A stretch of DNA of 64,000 bases from Paraburkholderia sp. PGU19 (GCF_013426915.1 NZ_AP023181.1:1860001-1924000); one strand, 5' to 3'. Numbered from the stretch's first letter, positions 27,026 to 36,981 are shown. Notes: generated by a model not told the origin, from the letters alone. Numbers and translations are program-made.

Positions 27026-28714
27026 ATGAAGCTGCGCAACCTGAACGTCTCGACCCGCCTGCTTGCCGGATTCGGCTTGTTGATGGGCTTGCTGCTCGCT
27101 GTGGCGCTGATCGGTTTTTACGGCTTGTGGGCGTTGAACGGCAAGCTGGACGAGATCGCGCGCGTCAACGGTACGCAGGCGCGTCTCGCCAATGAGCTTC
27201 GCGCATCGATTCAGGACCGCGCGATCGCGATGCGCAACGTCGTGCTCTATATGACTGCCACAGACAGGCGAGCCGAAGCCGAACGGGTTGCGAAGCAGGG
27301 CGAACTGTATGCGGACGCGTATCAGAAGCTCGACCGCATGTTCGCGGAAGAAGCCGGAACCGATCCGCGCGAACGTTCGCTGATGGCCGCGCTCAAGCAG
27401 GAAGAGTCCGCCGCCGTGCCGCCGATGAGCAAGGTGGTCGAACTCGGTCTTGCGAACGACACGATCGCTGCGACGCAGTTGCTGCTCGAACGCGCCCGGC
27501 CGACGCAACGCACATGGCTCGCGCGCGCGGCGGAACTGGCGGACTTCGAAGACCAGTCGAATCTCGTCGCACAGCAGGACGCAATCGCGACCTACTCGCG
27601 CATTCGCGTGCTGATTGCGATGATCGTGGCGGCATCGATTGCACTCGCGCTGGTCACGGCGACGCTGATTACCCGCAGCATCCTGCGGCAGTTGGGCGGC
27701 GAGCCGCGCACCGCGCAGGATATCGCCGCGCAGATCGCGCAGGGCAATCTCGCCGTCAAGGTCGATCTCGCGAACAGCGATCCCGACAGTCTGATGGGAT
27801 CGCTCGACACGATGCGCGCGCGGCTCACGTCGATCGTCGCCGACATCAAGAAATCGGCCGAGTCCATCTCGGTTGCGGCGAGTGAAATCGCGCAAGGCAA
27901 TACCGATCTGTCGCAGCGCACGGAAGAGCAGGCGGCTTCGCTGGAAGAGACGGCTGCGAGCATGGAAGAGCTTACGTCGACGGTCCGGCAGAACACCGAG
28001 AACGCTCGCCAGGGCAGCACGCTCGCGAGCAACGCGTCGCAGACGGCAACGACGGGCGGCGATGTGGTGCGCAAGGTCGTTGCGACGATGGATGACATTT
28101 CATCGAGTTCGTCGCGCGTGTCCGAGATCATTTCGGTGATCGAAGGCATTGCGTTCCAGACGAACATTCTCGCGCTCAATGCCGCCGTCGAAGCGGCGCG
28201 CGCCGGCGAAGAGGGGCGCGGCTTCGCAGTCGTCGCGGGCGAGGTTCGCACGCTGGCGCAACGCAGCGCGGCTGCCGCGAAAGAGATCAAGGCGTTGATC
28301 GAAACATCCGCGGCACATGTATCGACGGGCTCGACGCTCGTGCATGACGCGGGCGAGACGATGAACGACGTGGTCCGCTCGGTGAAGCGCGTGACGGACA
28401 TCATGAGCGAAATCGCGGCGGCGTCGACGGAACAGTCGACGGGCATCGAGCAGGTCAATACGGCTGTCGCGCAAATGGACCAGGTGACGCAGCAGAATGC
28501 CGCGCTCGTCGAGCAGGCGACGGCCGCAGCGCAGGCGATGGCCGATCAGGCTGCGAGCCTCAAGGCGGCCGTGGCGATGTTCAGGCTCGATGGCGGACAG
28601 CAGGCGATGTATGCGACGCCGTCGCCCGCTCGCGCGGTGGCTGCAAAGAATGCTGTCGTGCAACGCGAGCCAGCCGGTCAATCGCGGGCTGAAGTCGACT
28701 GGGAGACGTTTTGA
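27026..28714 (+). CDS. Methyl-accepting chemotaxis protein with C-terminal CheR-docking pentapeptide
   Basis: A 562-residue chemoreceptor. Helix 1 is [20 protein letters not shown], a four-helix-bundle sensor covers about 35-190, helix 2 is [20 protein letters not shown], and HAMP follows with the TITR-like [14 protein letters not shown]. The signalling domain carries methylation segments ([20 protein letters not shown]) and the tip [20 protein letters not shown]. The protein ends in a linker of about 40 residues and DWETF, one residue from the NWETF docking peptide of the enteric Tsr and Tar receptors. That makes it a high-abundance-type receptor able to tether CheR/CheB, unlike the receptor at 17385-18944. 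Ligand unknown. Confidence 0.94.
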   Translation: MKLRNLNVSTRLLAGFGLLMGLLLAVALIGFYGLWALNGKLDEIARVNGTQARLANELRASIQDRAIAMRNVVLYMTATDRRAEAERVAKQGELYADAYQKLDRMFAEEAGTDPRERSLMAALKQEESAAVPPMSKVVELGLANDTIAATQLLLERARPTQRTWLARAAELADFEDQSNLVAQQDAIATYSRIRVLIAMIVAASIALALVTATLITRSILRQLGGEPRTAQDIAAQIAQGNLAVKVDLANSDPDSLMGSLDTMRARLTSIVADIKKSAESISVAASEIAQGNTDLSQRTEEQAASLEETAASMEELTSTVRQNTENARQGSTLASNASQTATTGGDVVRKVVATMDDISSSSSRVSEIISVIEGIAFQTNILALNAAVEAARAGEEGRGFAVVAGEVRTLAQRSAAAAKEIKALIETSAAHVSTGSTLVHDAGETMNDVVRSVKRVTDIMSEIAAASTEQSTGIEQVNTAVAQMDQVTQQNAALVEQATAAAQAMADQAASLKAAVAMFRLDGGQQAMYATPSPARAVAAKNAVVQREPAGQSRAEVDWETF

Positions 28715-28760
28715 ATCGTCGTAGCGTAAACTCCTCACACGTATTCAAGGAGTGACTACC

Positions 28761-29231
28761 ATGACCCCGCAACAACGTTACCTCGCTGAGGCGATCGAAC
28801 TCGCCTACGGCAATGTCGAAAGCGGCGGCAGGCCGTTTGGCGCTGTGATCGTCAAGGATGGAGAGGTCGTCGCGACTGGCGTGAACGAAATTCTGCACAC
28901 GAACGATCCGACCTCGCACGCGGAATTGAACGCGATCCGCGCAGCAAGCCACAAGCTCGGCTCGCCGAATCTCGCGGGATGCACTGTGTATGCGAGTGGT
29001 CATCCCTGTCCGATGTGTCTTGCCGCGATGCGGATGGCGGGCATCGGTGAAGTGTTTTATGCGTACTCGAACGAGGATGGCGCGCCTTATGGGCTATCGA
29101 CAGCGGCTGTTTATGCCGACCTGGCGAAGCCGTTTGCCGAGCAAAACATCAAGATCCGTTATGAGCCGGTTCGGCTGGAGTCGCATGGGGATCTATACGC
29201 TGACTGGAAGCAGCGGCAGGGCGCGCAGTAA
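28761..29231 (+). CDS. Nucleoside/guanine deaminase (CDA superfamily)
   Basis: A 156-residue zinc deaminase. Zinc ligands and catalytic acid are at His53 and Glu55 (PTSHAELNAIR) and Cys83 and Cys86 (GHPCPMCLAAM). The EAIELAYGNVESGGRPFGAV start and IRYEPVRLE end are typical of the GuaD-type guanine deaminases, which convert guanine to xanthine; other purine or pyrimidine substrates are possible. The ATG at 28761 follows AAGGAG. It lies 46 bases after the chemoreceptor and could be co-transcribed, but no functional link is evident. Confidence 0.85.
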   Translation: MTPQQRYLAEAIELAYGNVESGGRPFGAVIVKDGEVVATGVNEILHTNDPTSHAELNAIRAASHKLGSPNLAGCTVYASGHPCPMCLAAMRMAGIGEVFYAYSNEDGAPYGLSTAAVYADLAKPFAEQNIKIRYEPVRLESHGDLYADWKQRQGAQ

Positions 29232-29244
29232 CCAAGCCTGCTCT

Positions 29245-29883
29245 TCACGCCGCGAACCGAACGAGGCGCGCGCCCGGCAACGCGATCTGATGCGTCCACG
29301 CGGCCAGCGTGCGTGCGACGACGGGCGCCTTGCTGAGAATCGCGCTGTCGTACACCTTGCCTGTGAAGCGCACCGCGTCGACGATGCGGAAGCCCTGCCC
29401 GCGATAGAAGGCAACGAGATGCGCAGCCGGGTACGGCGTATCGAGCGCCAACTCCGCATAACCGCGCGTCGCAGCCCAGTGCTCGGCGAACGCCAGCATG
29501 GATTTACCGATGCCCCGGTTTTGCCATGAAGGATCGATAGCCAACTGGCGAATCGTCGCGACATCGTGCCGGTGATAATGCTCGCAGAGCGAGTCGCTGT
29601 CGCTCGCATAAAGCGTCATGGTGCCGATGATCTTTCCACCGCTGACCATCACGAAGCAGTCGCCGCTTTGAGCGCGTTTCATCGTGACGGCCACATCCTG
29701 ATCCACACATGTGCAGTTCAATCCCATCATGCCGAGCCGCGCAAACGCGCGATGCAGCATGGTCGTGAGTTGCTCGTACGAGTCGCGCGACTGATCGAAG
29801 CGGCGTAGCACAACGCTGCCGGCGCTCCCCTCGCTGTAAGCGAGGGGCGTGTGCTTTCCGATTGTCGCGTGTCGTTTCGACAT
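29245..29883 (-). CDS. GNAT family N-acetyltransferase
   Basis: A 212-residue protein with a GNAT domain at about 25-175. The acetyl-CoA loop is IRQLAIDPSWQNRGIGKSML, preceded by GGKIIGTMTLYASDSD and followed by YAELALDTPYPAAHLVAFYR and GFRIVDAVRF. The start at 29883 follows GGAGAG. Substrate is unknown. It is the divergent neighbour of the GlxA-type regulator and ends close to the convergent deaminase gene. Confidence 0.82.
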   Translation of the reverse strand: MSKRHATIGKHTPLAYSEGSAGSVVLRRFDQSRDSYEQLTTMLHRAFARLGMMGLNCTCVDQDVAVTMKRAQSGDCFVMVSGGKIIGTMTLYASDSDSLCEHYHRHDVATIRQLAIDPSWQNRGIGKSMLAFAEHWAATRGYAELALDTPYPAAHLVAFYRGQGFRIVDAVRFTGKVYDSAILSKAPVVARTLAAWTHQIALPGARLVRFAA

Positions 29884-30063
29884 GGTGTCTCTCCGGGCTT
29901 CCTGATTGGTGTGAAGTCTAGAATTGGCCATGATGGGCCACAAGAAAAAATGTCGTAAAAATCGCGAGATTCTCCTTACGCGTGCGCACGAAACTGCGCG
30001 CAATGGCGCTCACCGGGAAAAAGTTGTATCGTCGTAAATAACAACGTTAGGGTCATTTACGCC

Positions 30064-31029
30064 ATGCGCGTTGCTGTGCTCGCACTCGATGGACTGTTCG
30101 ATACAGGGCTCGCCGTCACGCTCGACGCGCTCGGCGCCGCGAACAAGCTCGCTTCCCGCATGATGGGCGGCACGCCGAAATTCAACGTGACCGTCGTGGG
30201 CGTGCGCAAGCGCGTACGCTCGGGGCAGGGCTTCACGATTCCCGTGCAGGCGATCACGCCGGATCTCAAGCCGGACTGGGTCATCGTCCCCGCACTCGGC
30301 AAGACCACGCCGGACGAACTGATTCCCGCACTGGATCGAGCCGACGTGAAGCAGGCCACCGCGCAATTGGTGAAGTGGCGTGCTGAAGGCGCCTTGATTG
30401 CCGCTTCCTGCATCGGCACGTTTCTGCTCGCCGAAGCGGGTCTGCTCGATCATCGGGAAGCGACGTCGACCTGGTCGCTCGCTCCGCTCTTCAGGCAACG
30501 CTATCCGAAGGTCTCGCTCGACGAATCGCGCATGCTCGTCGCGACCGATATCGGCGTGACGGCGGGCGCCGCACTAGGGCATCTCGACCTCACGCTCTGG
30601 TTGATCCGCAAGGCGAGTCCGGAACTGGCGACGCTCGTTTCGCGTTACCTGCTGGCCGACATCCGCTCGCTGCAGGCGCCATACATCATTCCCAATCATC
30701 TGGCGCTGGCGGACCCATTGATGCAGCGCTTCGAACGATGGGCGCGAGATCATCTGAAAGAGGGTTTCTCGTTGCAGGATGCCGCCGGCGCACTGGCGAC
30801 GAGCGCGCGGACGTTGCAGCGTCGCTGCCAGGAAGTGCTGGGGAAATCGCCGCTCGCGTACTTTCAGGACTTGCGCGTCGAACGTGCGCAATCGCTTCTC
30901 CATGGCAGCGGCCTCGATCTCGAAGCGATTGCCGCTGAAGTGGGTTATGTCGACGGCGCGACGTTGAGAACGCTATTGCGGCAGCGTTTGGGACGGGGTG
31001 TGCGTGAGTTGCGCGCGGACTTGCGCTAA
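30064..31029 (+). CDS. GlxA family transcriptional regulator (DJ-1/PfpI domain plus AraC helix-turn-helix)
   Basis: A 321-residue regulator. Residues 1-190 form a DJ-1/PfpI-like domain with the nucleophile-elbow sequence ALIAASCIGTFLLAEAGLLD; the C-terminal 100 residues are an AraC/XylS DNA-binding domain (LQDAAGALATSARTLQRRCQ, LAYFQDLRVERAQSLLHGSG and LEAIAAEVGYVDGATLRTL). The family includes regulators of carnitine, glycine betaine and arginine use. The GNAT gene is divergent from it and is a possible target. Effector unknown. Confidence 0.9.
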   Translation: MRVAVLALDGLFDTGLAVTLDALGAANKLASRMMGGTPKFNVTVVGVRKRVRSGQGFTIPVQAITPDLKPDWVIVPALGKTTPDELIPALDRADVKQATAQLVKWRAEGALIAASCIGTFLLAEAGLLDHREATSTWSLAPLFRQRYPKVSLDESRMLVATDIGVTAGAALGHLDLTLWLIRKASPELATLVSRYLLADIRSLQAPYIIPNHLALADPLMQRFERWARDHLKEGFSLQDAAGALATSARTLQRRCQEVLGKSPLAYFQDLRVERAQSLLHGSGLDLEAIAAEVGYVDGATLRTLLRQRLGRGVRELRADLR

Positions 31030-31058
31030 TAGCGATCTGTGCGGCGTTAAACAAAAAC

Positions 31059-31089
31059 GAAAGAGGAAGGTCTCAAACCATCCTCTTTC
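31059..31089 (-). terminator. Intrinsic terminator of the sugar ABC operon
   Basis: GAAAGAGGA (31059-31067) pairs with TCCTCTTTC (31081-31089), with GG/CC extending the stem after one A-A mismatch. Read on the minus strand the hairpin is followed by a T-rich tract (31058-31050), so it terminates the transcript ending at 31102. Confidence 0.7.
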
Positions 31090-31101
31090 ATCGCACGCTA
31101 C

Positions 31102-32043
31102 TTAGTCATAGAGTACTGCAGCGATCTTCGGATCATTTATGTTCGACTTGTCGTACCAGTAAAAGCCGGTATCGACTTTCTTCGGCAGCTTCTCGCCCTT
31201 GAGCGCTTTCACGGCCGAATCGATCACGCATTTACCGATGCCAACCGGGTTTTGCGTAATCGCGCCCGCCATCAGGCCGGACATGATGTCCTCTTTCTGT
31301 TCCTTGCCTGAGTCGTAGCCGATCAGCACCAGCTTCTTGCCCGATTCCTTCACGCCGATTGCCGCGCCTTCCGCCGAACCTTCGTTGGCGCCGAAAATGC
31401 CCTTGATGTTCGGATTGGCCTGAATCATCGCCTTGGCAATTTCCGCCGACTTCAGGTGATCGCCGCCACCGTATTGCACCGAAACGATCTTCACGTTCGG
31501 ATGCTTCGACTTCATTTCGTTCAGGAAGCCGTCGCGCCGGTCGATGCCCGTGCGGCTCGTCTGGTCGTGCACGATGACGCCGACTTCGCCCGAATTGCCG
31601 ATCATCCCGGCCATCTTGTCCGCGGCGAGCGCAGCGGCGGCGAGGTTATCCGTCGCGCACGTCGTCAGTGGAATATCGCTGTCGACGCCCGAGTCGAACG
31701 CAATGACGGGAATCTTGCTGGACTGCGCACGCTTGAGCAGCGGAACGGCCGCCTTGCTGTCGAGCGCGGCAATGCCGAGTGCCTGCGGTTTCTTTGCGAG
31801 CGCAGCCGATAACATGTCGATCTGCTTATCGACCATTGCCTCCGTTTCCGGGCCTTCGAACGTGATACGTACGTTGTTTTCCTTCGCGGACTGCTCCGCG
31901 CCCGATTTCACAGCCTGCCAGAACTGATGCTGGAAGCCTTTGGAAATGAGCGGAATGTAGGGCTCGTCCGCGTACGCCAGGCTGCTTGCACCGACGAGTG
32001 CGCCGACACCGATCGCGATACTGAGTACTTTTCTTTTCAACAT
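31102..32043 (-). CDS. Sugar ABC transporter, periplasmic substrate-binding protein
   Basis: A 313-residue type I periplasmic binding protein (RbsB/LacI-like fold). The signal peptide is MLKRKVLSIAIGVGALVGAS with cleavage near AYA-DE. Family text includes IPLISKGFQHQFWQAVKSGA, EAMVDKQIDMLSAALAKKPQ, IPVIAFDSGVDSD, GIDRRDGFLNEMKSKHPNVK and GIFGANEGSAEGAAIGVKES. It is the last gene of gntR-ATPase-permease-binding protein and delivers a monosaccharide to the permease. The neighbouring L-fuconate dehydratase suggests a deoxyhexose or its acid as substrate. Confidence 0.9.
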   Translation of the reverse strand: MLKRKVLSIAIGVGALVGASSLAYADEPYIPLISKGFQHQFWQAVKSGAEQSAKENNVRITFEGPETEAMVDKQIDMLSAALAKKPQALGIAALDSKAAVPLLKRAQSSKIPVIAFDSGVDSDIPLTTCATDNLAAAALAADKMAGMIGNSGEVGVIVHDQTSRTGIDRRDGFLNEMKSKHPNVKIVSVQYGGGDHLKSAEIAKAMIQANPNIKGIFGANEGSAEGAAIGVKESGKKLVLIGYDSGKEQKEDIMSGLMAGAITQNPVGIGKCVIDSAVKALKGEKLPKKVDTGFYWYDKSNINDPKIAAVLYD

Positions 32044-32137
32044 GGTTTTCTCCTCCTAAGGTGGGCTATTGACCTCCAGCCGTTGAGAGAGCCTTTCGGT
32101 ACTCTCCTTTCTTTGATTTCTATTGTCGTGTACAGGC

Positions 32138-33163
32138 TCAGCGCTTTCGGCGTCGCAAGATATCGGCGTACACGGCGAGAATGATGATGAGACCTGTCAC
32201 CACGATCTGCCATTCCTGTGCAACCGACATGATGCGCAAGCCGTTGGTCAGCACGCTCATGATGAATGCGCCGATGATGGTGCCGAGTATCGTGCCCGAG
32301 CCGCCGCTCAACGACGTGCCGCCAATCACCACAGCCGCAATCGCTTCCAGTTCGTAGCCTTGGCCGAGGGCCGGTTGCGCCGAATTCAGACGCGAGGCGA
32401 TCAGCAATCCGGCGATACCGCAAATCGCGCCGCCCAGACCGTAAATCGCGATCTTCCATCTATCGACGTTCACGCCCGACAGCCGCACGGCTTCTTCATT
32501 GCTGCCGAGTGCGAACGTATAGCGGCCGAGTGCCGTACGATTGAGCGTGATCGAACTCACGATGGCGAGCACGAACAGAATGAGGACGGCATTGGGTACC
32601 GGCACGCTCGGCAGAAAATACGCGATCAGAGAATCCTGCGAGATCATGTAGAAGTTCTCTGTGTCGGTGAAATAGATCGGTTTATCCACGGATACTACGA
32701 GTGAAAGCCCTTTGAGCAGCAGCATCATGCCCAAGGTCGCAATGAACGGCGGTATTTTCATTTTCGCCGTCAACGTGCCGGAGATCGTGCCGCACAGTGC
32801 GCCCGTCGCGATGGCGGCGAGCACGCCCATCCACATCGGCAAGTGCCAGTAAGTCAGGAACACGCCGCAGATGACAGCCGTAAAAGTCATCAACGTGCCG
32901 ACGGACAGATCGATGCCGCCCGTGATAATGACGAAAGTACTGGCAATGGCCAGCACGCCGTTGACGGCCGTCGCCTGCAGAATGCCGAGGATGTTGTCCA
33001 TCTGCATGAACGCGGGCGACGCGAAGCTGAAAAAGATCAGCAGCAATATCAGGCTTGTGAACGCGAGCAGCTTTTGCAAAGCCGTCGGCGAGAAGAGACG
33101 GGCTCTGAAGCCCGATAATCTTCTTTCGTTGGACAGTGCCGCTGTATCCGATTGCGATGTCAT
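32138..33163 (-). CDS. Sugar ABC transporter permease (RbsC type)
   Basis: A 341-residue inner-membrane permease of the ribose/xylose importer class, with eight to ten hydrophobic segments. Family signatures are GVLAIASTFVIITGGIDLSV and GTISGTLTAKMKIPPFIATLG; the EAA-like loop EAVRLSGVNVDRWKIAIYGL is intact, followed by AIAAVVIGGTSLSGGSGTIL. It probably forms a homodimer with two copies of the double ATPase encoded just upstream (20-base gap). The 94-base gap to the binding-protein gene is normal for extra stabilisation of that message. Confidence 0.92.
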   Translation of the reverse strand: MTSQSDTAALSNERRLSGFRARLFSPTALQKLLAFTSLILLLIFFSFASPAFMQMDNILGILQATAVNGVLAIASTFVIITGGIDLSVGTLMTFTAVICGVFLTYWHLPMWMGVLAAIATGALCGTISGTLTAKMKIPPFIATLGMMLLLKGLSLVVSVDKPIYFTDTENFYMISQDSLIAYFLPSVPVPNAVLILFVLAIVSSITLNRTALGRYTFALGSNEEAVRLSGVNVDRWKIAIYGLGGAICGIAGLLIASRLNSAQPALGQGYELEAIAAVVIGGTSLSGGSGTILGTIIGAFIMSVLTNGLRIMSVAQEWQIVVTGLIIILAVYADILRRRKR

Positions 33164-33182
33164 TGATCCGACCTCTTCAGGC

Positions 33183-34694
33183 TCATGCTGTTTTCAAGGA
33201 TTCGCGCTGTGTCGCCAGATGCATGATGCTTTCCTGCGTGGCCTCGCTGGCGGAAAGCTCACCAGTGATACGGCCTTCGCACATCACTACGATACGGTCG
33301 CTCATACGCAGAATTTCCGGCAATTCCGACGAGATCATCACGATCGCCTTGCCTTGCGCCGCGAGCGAGCGCAACAGCTTGTAGATCTCGCTCTTTGCGC
33401 CGACATCGATGCCGCGTGTCGGCTCGTCGAAGAACAGTACGTCGCAGTCGCGCTCCAGCCATTTCGCAATCACGATCTTCTGCTGGTTGCCGCCCGACAG
33501 CAGTCTGACCGGCTGTGTCGGGGAGGGCGTGCGGATCGAGAGCAGATTGATGAAATGCGACGCTCGCTTGCGTATCTGCGCGCGGCGGAGAAACACACGC
33601 AGCGACAGGAACTTGCCGAGATCCGACATCACGATGTTCGATTCGACATCCATACCCGTCGCGAGACCGAAGCGCTTTCGGTCTTCGGAGAGATAGCCGA
33701 TGCTGTGCGCGACGGCATTGCAGGGTTTCTTGATGGACGCCTTCACGCCTCTCACAAAGATTTCGCCTGACTCGATCGGGTCCGCGCCGAATACCGCGCG
33801 TGCGACTTCCGTGCGGCCGGCGCCCATCAGGCCCGCGAAGCCCAATATCTCGCCTTTGCGCAGCGTGAAGCTCACGTCCTTGACGAGTGGGCCGGCGTTC
33901 AGATGCTTCACTTCGAGCGCGACGTCGCCCGTGCATTCGGCGCCTTGATACGGCGTGACGTCGGCGAGCGTTCGGCCCACCATCATGCCGATGATCGCGG
34001 GTACGGTGGTGTCGGCCGTCGAGACGGTGGCCACATACTCGCCGTCGCGCATCACCGTGACGCGGTCGGAAATCTGCTTGAGCTCATCCATCTTGTGCGA
34101 GATGTAGATGATGCCGACACCGCGTTCCTTGAGTTGACGGATGATGCGGAAAAGCTCGGCAATTTCTGCGTCGTTGAGCGCGGAGGTCGGCTCGTCCATG
34201 ATGAGCACGCGCGAATCGAACGACAGCGCCTTCGCGATCTCGACCATCTGCTGGCTGGCGACAGTAAGCGACTCGACGACGGTACGCGGGTTTAGATTCA
34301 CATGCATGCGCGCGAGGATCTCGCGAGCTTGCGCGTTGAGTTTGTCTTCATCGAGAAACAGGCCGAGGCGTCCACGCGGTTCGCGGCCAATGAACATGTT
34401 CTGCGCGACGGTCAGGTGGTTCATCAGCTGAAGTTCCTGATGAATGATGCCGATGCCTGCCGCCTGTGCTTCGCGCGGGCTGGTGAAATCGACGGGCTTG
34501 CCGTCGTAGAGCATTTCGCCGGAATCGCGCGTGTACACGCCGGCGAGAATCTTCATCAGCGTAGACTTGCCTGCGCCGTTTTCGCCCATCAGCGCATGCA
34601 CTTCACCCGCCATGAGCTCGAACTGCACTTCGTGCAGCGCCCTCACGCCCGGAAAGCTCTTGTTGAGCTTGCTGACGGAAATGAGTGGCGTCAT
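33183..34694 (-). CDS. Sugar ABC transporter, double ATP-binding protein (RbsA type)
   Basis: A 503-residue protein with two nucleotide-binding domains. The first has Walker [10 protein letters not shown], signature [16 protein letters not shown] and Walker [14 protein letters not shown]; the second has a degenerate Walker A region ([16 protein letters not shown]), signature [20 protein letters not shown] and Walker [15 protein letters not shown]. This asymmetry is normal for RbsA/XylG/AraG proteins. The ATG at 34694 is used; the frame also has a TTG six codons earlier. It energises uptake with the permease and binding protein downstream. Confidence 0.92.
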   Translation of the reverse strand: MTPLISVSKLNKSFPGVRALHEVQFELMAGEVHALMGENGAGKSTLMKILAGVYTRDSGEMLYDGKPVDFTSPREAQAAGIGIIHQELQLMNHLTVAQNMFIGREPRGRLGLFLDEDKLNAQAREILARMHVNLNPRTVVESLTVASQQMVEIAKALSFDSRVLIMDEPTSALNDAEIAELFRIIRQLKERGVGIIYISHKMDELKQISDRVTVMRDGEYVATVSTADTTVPAIIGMMVGRTLADVTPYQGAECTGDVALEVKHLNAGPLVKDVSFTLRKGEILGFAGLMGAGRTEVARAVFGADPIESGEIFVRGVKASIKKPCNAVAHSIGYLSEDRKRFGLATGMDVESNIVMSDLGKFLSLRVFLRRAQIRKRASHFINLLSIRTPSPTQPVRLLSGGNQQKIVIAKWLERDCDVLFFDEPTRGIDVGAKSEIYKLLRSLAAQGKAIVMISSELPEILRMSDRIVVMCEGRITGELSASEATQESIMHLATQRESLKTA

Positions 34695-34739
34695 GGCGCG
34701 GCAGTCATGCAAAGAGAAGCCAGAGACATTGCCTTGTCC

Positions 34740-35501
34740 TTAAGGTGCGAAAAGATCTGGTCTTTCTTTCGCGGACCGGTGCAATTCGGCGACCACCTCG
34801 TCGAGATGATCGTGCATTGCTTTTGCAGCCGTATCGGCGTTTCCCACGCGGATAGCCGCGAATATGCGCTCGTGCTCGTCGAGCGTATGCGCGAGCCGCT
34901 CCGGACTTGCCAACAGTTGTCTTGCGCGATCCAGTGCATTGCGCGATACAGCGACGATTTCTTTCACACGCGGCAGGTTCACCGCGTCGAGCATGATTTC
35001 GTGAAAAGCCAGATCGAGTACATGAAAGGTCAAACGCTCTCCGTTGCCGGCTACGTCGCGCTGCTGATCGAGATTGGCGGCGAGCGCGTCGATTGTCGCG
35101 TTGTCACGCATCAGTGCTACAGCACGCACGGTTTCGACTTCCAGCGCGCTGCGTATGAACAGATGCTGGCGGATGTCGTGAAGCGCAATGGGTTTGACGC
35201 GCGTGCCGCGCTGCGGCAGAACTTCGACCAGGCCCGCGTGTTCCAGCCGCGCCAATGCAGCGGAAACCGGAAAGCGCGATACGCCCATGCGCTCGCACAC
35301 GGCCAGCTTGTCGATCATCATTCCGGGTTCCAGCACCAATGTCACGATTGCTTCTCTCAGCGCCAGTTCCACCGCGTCGGTCAGGCTGCCGCGCTCGCCG
35401 CCTTTGACCTTTTGCAGTGCGACATACGGATTACTGGCGGCATTCGCTACATCTGACGAAGAGCTCACGGCACGCTTGATTTCCAGAAGACATGCTAGCA
35501 T
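34740..35501 (-). CDS. GntR family regulator, FadR/FCD type
   Basis: A 253-residue regulator with a winged helix-turn-helix at about 35-105 (LTDAVELALREAIVTLVLEP, VCERMGVSRFPVSAALARLE and VEVLPQRGTRV) and an all-helical FCD effector domain holding the metal or ligand histidines (FHEIMLDAVNLPR, DEHERIFAAIRVGN, HDHLDEVV). The first gene of the ABC operon, it very likely represses that operon and the divergent dehydratase until a sugar acid binds. The start is uncertain: ATG 35501 lies inside a palindrome, while a GTG at 35468 would leave the palindrome upstream of the gene. Confidence 0.88.
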   Translation of the reverse strand: MLACLLEIKRAVSSSSDVANAASNPYVALQKVKGGERGSLTDAVELALREAIVTLVLEPGMMIDKLAVCERMGVSRFPVSAALARLEHAGLVEVLPQRGTRVKPIALHDIRQHLFIRSALEVETVRAVALMRDNATIDALAANLDQQRDVAGNGERLTFHVLDLAFHEIMLDAVNLPRVKEIVAVSRNALDRARQLLASPERLAHTLDEHERIFAAIRVGNADTAAKAMHDHLDEVVAELHRSAKERPDLFAP

Positions 35502-35506
35502 GCTAG
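35491..35506. promoter_or_regulatory. Overlapping palindromes at the GntR start
   Basis: CATGCTAGCATG (35491-35502) and CTAGCATGCTAG (35495-35506) are both perfect palindromes formed by two tandem CATGCTAG units. They cover the ATG at 35501. An autoregulatory site or a decisive cue for the true start is likely. Confidence 0.5.
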
Positions 35507-35543
35507 GAAGTGGATTGAGCGTTGTCAACGCGTGCAAACGCCT

Positions 35544-35576
35544 GGTAGGTCTTATCAGGGTGTACCCGTATCTACC
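35544..35576. promoter_or_regulatory. Nested dyads upstream of the L-fuconate dehydratase gene
   Basis: GGTAG (35544-35548) and CTACC (35572-35576) enclose GGGT-GT-ACCC at 35558-35567. The inner GGTGTACC resembles half-site symmetry of FadR-type GntR operators. It lies 76 bases before the dehydratase start and 57 before the GntR start. Confidence 0.45.
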
Positions 35577-35651
35577 GTTTTGACGAACGCACCAGGCGGT
35601 TCCTCTTCGCTAGCAGGTCAATGCCGGTAGCCATCCCTGGAGGGTGCTCAG

Positions 35652-36950
35652 ATGACCACGATCACGAGGCTGTCCGTTCGCGATATTCGTTTCCCCACTT
35701 CCCGTTCTCTCGATGGCTCCGACGCCATGAATGCCGCGCCGGACTATTCCGCCACTTATGTCACGCTCGAAACCGATTCGCCGCAAAAGCTCACCGGGCA
35801 CGGATTGACCTTTACCATCGGGCGCGGGAATGAAATCTGTGTGACAGCGGTGAATGCGTTGACGCCGCTCATCGTCGGCAAGAAGCTCGAAGATATCGTT
35901 GCGAATATGGGCGCATTCTGGCGCGCCTTTACTTCGGACAGTCAATTGCGCTGGATCGGTCCCGACAAAGGCGCTATTCATCTGGCTACGGCCGCTGTCG
36001 TGAATGCCGTGTGGGACCTGTGGGCGAAATCGGTTGGCAAGCCTGTGTGGAAACTGCTCGTCGACATGAGCCCGGAAGAACTCGTGCGCTGTCTCGACTT
36101 TCGTTACGTGACGGATGCGATCACGCCTTACGAAGCGCTGGCGCTGCTGAATCGCCATGCGAATACCAAAGGCGAACGCGAAAAGGAAATGCTTGCGCAA
36201 GGCTATCCGGCGTATACGACATCGGCGGGATGGCTCGGTTACGACGACGACAAGATCCGCCGGCTCGCGCGTGAAGGCGTCGCGCAAGGGTGGACGCATT
36301 TCAAGCAGAAGGTGGGCGGCAATCTCGAAGAAGATGTCCGCCGCGCCCGCATTCTGCGCGAAGAGATTGGCGAAAACCTGAAGCTGATGATGGATGCGAA
36401 CCAGGTCTGGGACGTCGATGAAGCGGTCGCGAACATGCGGCGTCTTGCGGAGTTCGACCCATGGTGGATCGAAGAGCCGACCAGTCCCGACGACGTACTC
36501 GGTCACGCGGCCATTCGTCAGCGGCTGGGATCGATCGGTGTGGCGACGGGTGAGCACTGCCAGAACCGCGTGATGTTCAAGCAGTTGCTGCAGGCTCAGG
36601 CAATCGATTTCTGCCAGGTCGATAGTTGTCGTCTGGGCGGATTGAACGAAGTACTCGTCGTGCTGCTGATGGCGGCGAAGTTCGGCGTGCCCGTATGTCC
36701 GCATGCGGGTGGCGTCGGATTGTGCGAGTACGTGCAGCACATTTCGCTATTCGACTATATTTGCGTGTCGGCGTCGCTGGAAAACCGCGTGCTCGAATAT
36801 GTCGATCATCTGCACGAGCATTTCGTCGATCCCGTTGTCATTCGCAATGGCCGCTATATGCCGCCGCAAAAACCGGGATACAGCATCGAAATGAAGGCGC
36901 CGTCGCTCGAAACATACGTTTTCCCCGATGGCGAGGCATGGCAGCCTTGA
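35652..36950 (+). CDS. L-fuconate dehydratase (enolase superfamily)
   Basis: A 432-residue acid-sugar dehydratase of the mandelate racemase/FucD group. It converts L-fuconate to 2-keto-3-deoxy-L-fuconate with Mg2+. Key features are the capping domain (SLDGSDAMNAAPDYSATYV), TSAGWLGYDDDKIRRLAREG, the KxK base in THFKQKVGGNLEEDV, metal ligands in LMMDANQVWDVDEA, WWIEEPTSPDD and IGVATGEHCQNR, and the His of VPVCPHAGGVGLCEYVQH. The start follows GGAGGGTGCTCAG. Divergent from the ABC importer and GntR regulator, it marks the cluster as L-fucose or L-fuconate catabolism; fuconolactonase and aldolase genes are not adjacent. Confidence 0.9.
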   Translation: MTTITRLSVRDIRFPTSRSLDGSDAMNAAPDYSATYVTLETDSPQKLTGHGLTFTIGRGNEICVTAVNALTPLIVGKKLEDIVANMGAFWRAFTSDSQLRWIGPDKGAIHLATAAVVNAVWDLWAKSVGKPVWKLLVDMSPEELVRCLDFRYVTDAITPYEALALLNRHANTKGEREKEMLAQGYPAYTTSAGWLGYDDDKIRRLAREGVAQGWTHFKQKVGGNLEEDVRRARILREEIGENLKLMMDANQVWDVDEAVANMRRLAEFDPWWIEEPTSPDDVLGHAAIRQRLGSIGVATGEHCQNRVMFKQLLQAQAIDFCQVDSCRLGGLNEVLVVLLMAAKFGVPVCPHAGGVGLCEYVQHISLFDYICVSASLENRVLEYVDHLHEHFVDPVVIRNGRYMPPQKPGYSIEMKAPSLETYVFPDGEAWQP

Positions 36951-36981
36951 GGCCGTCGAGTAGCCGCAACTGGATTTCGAC

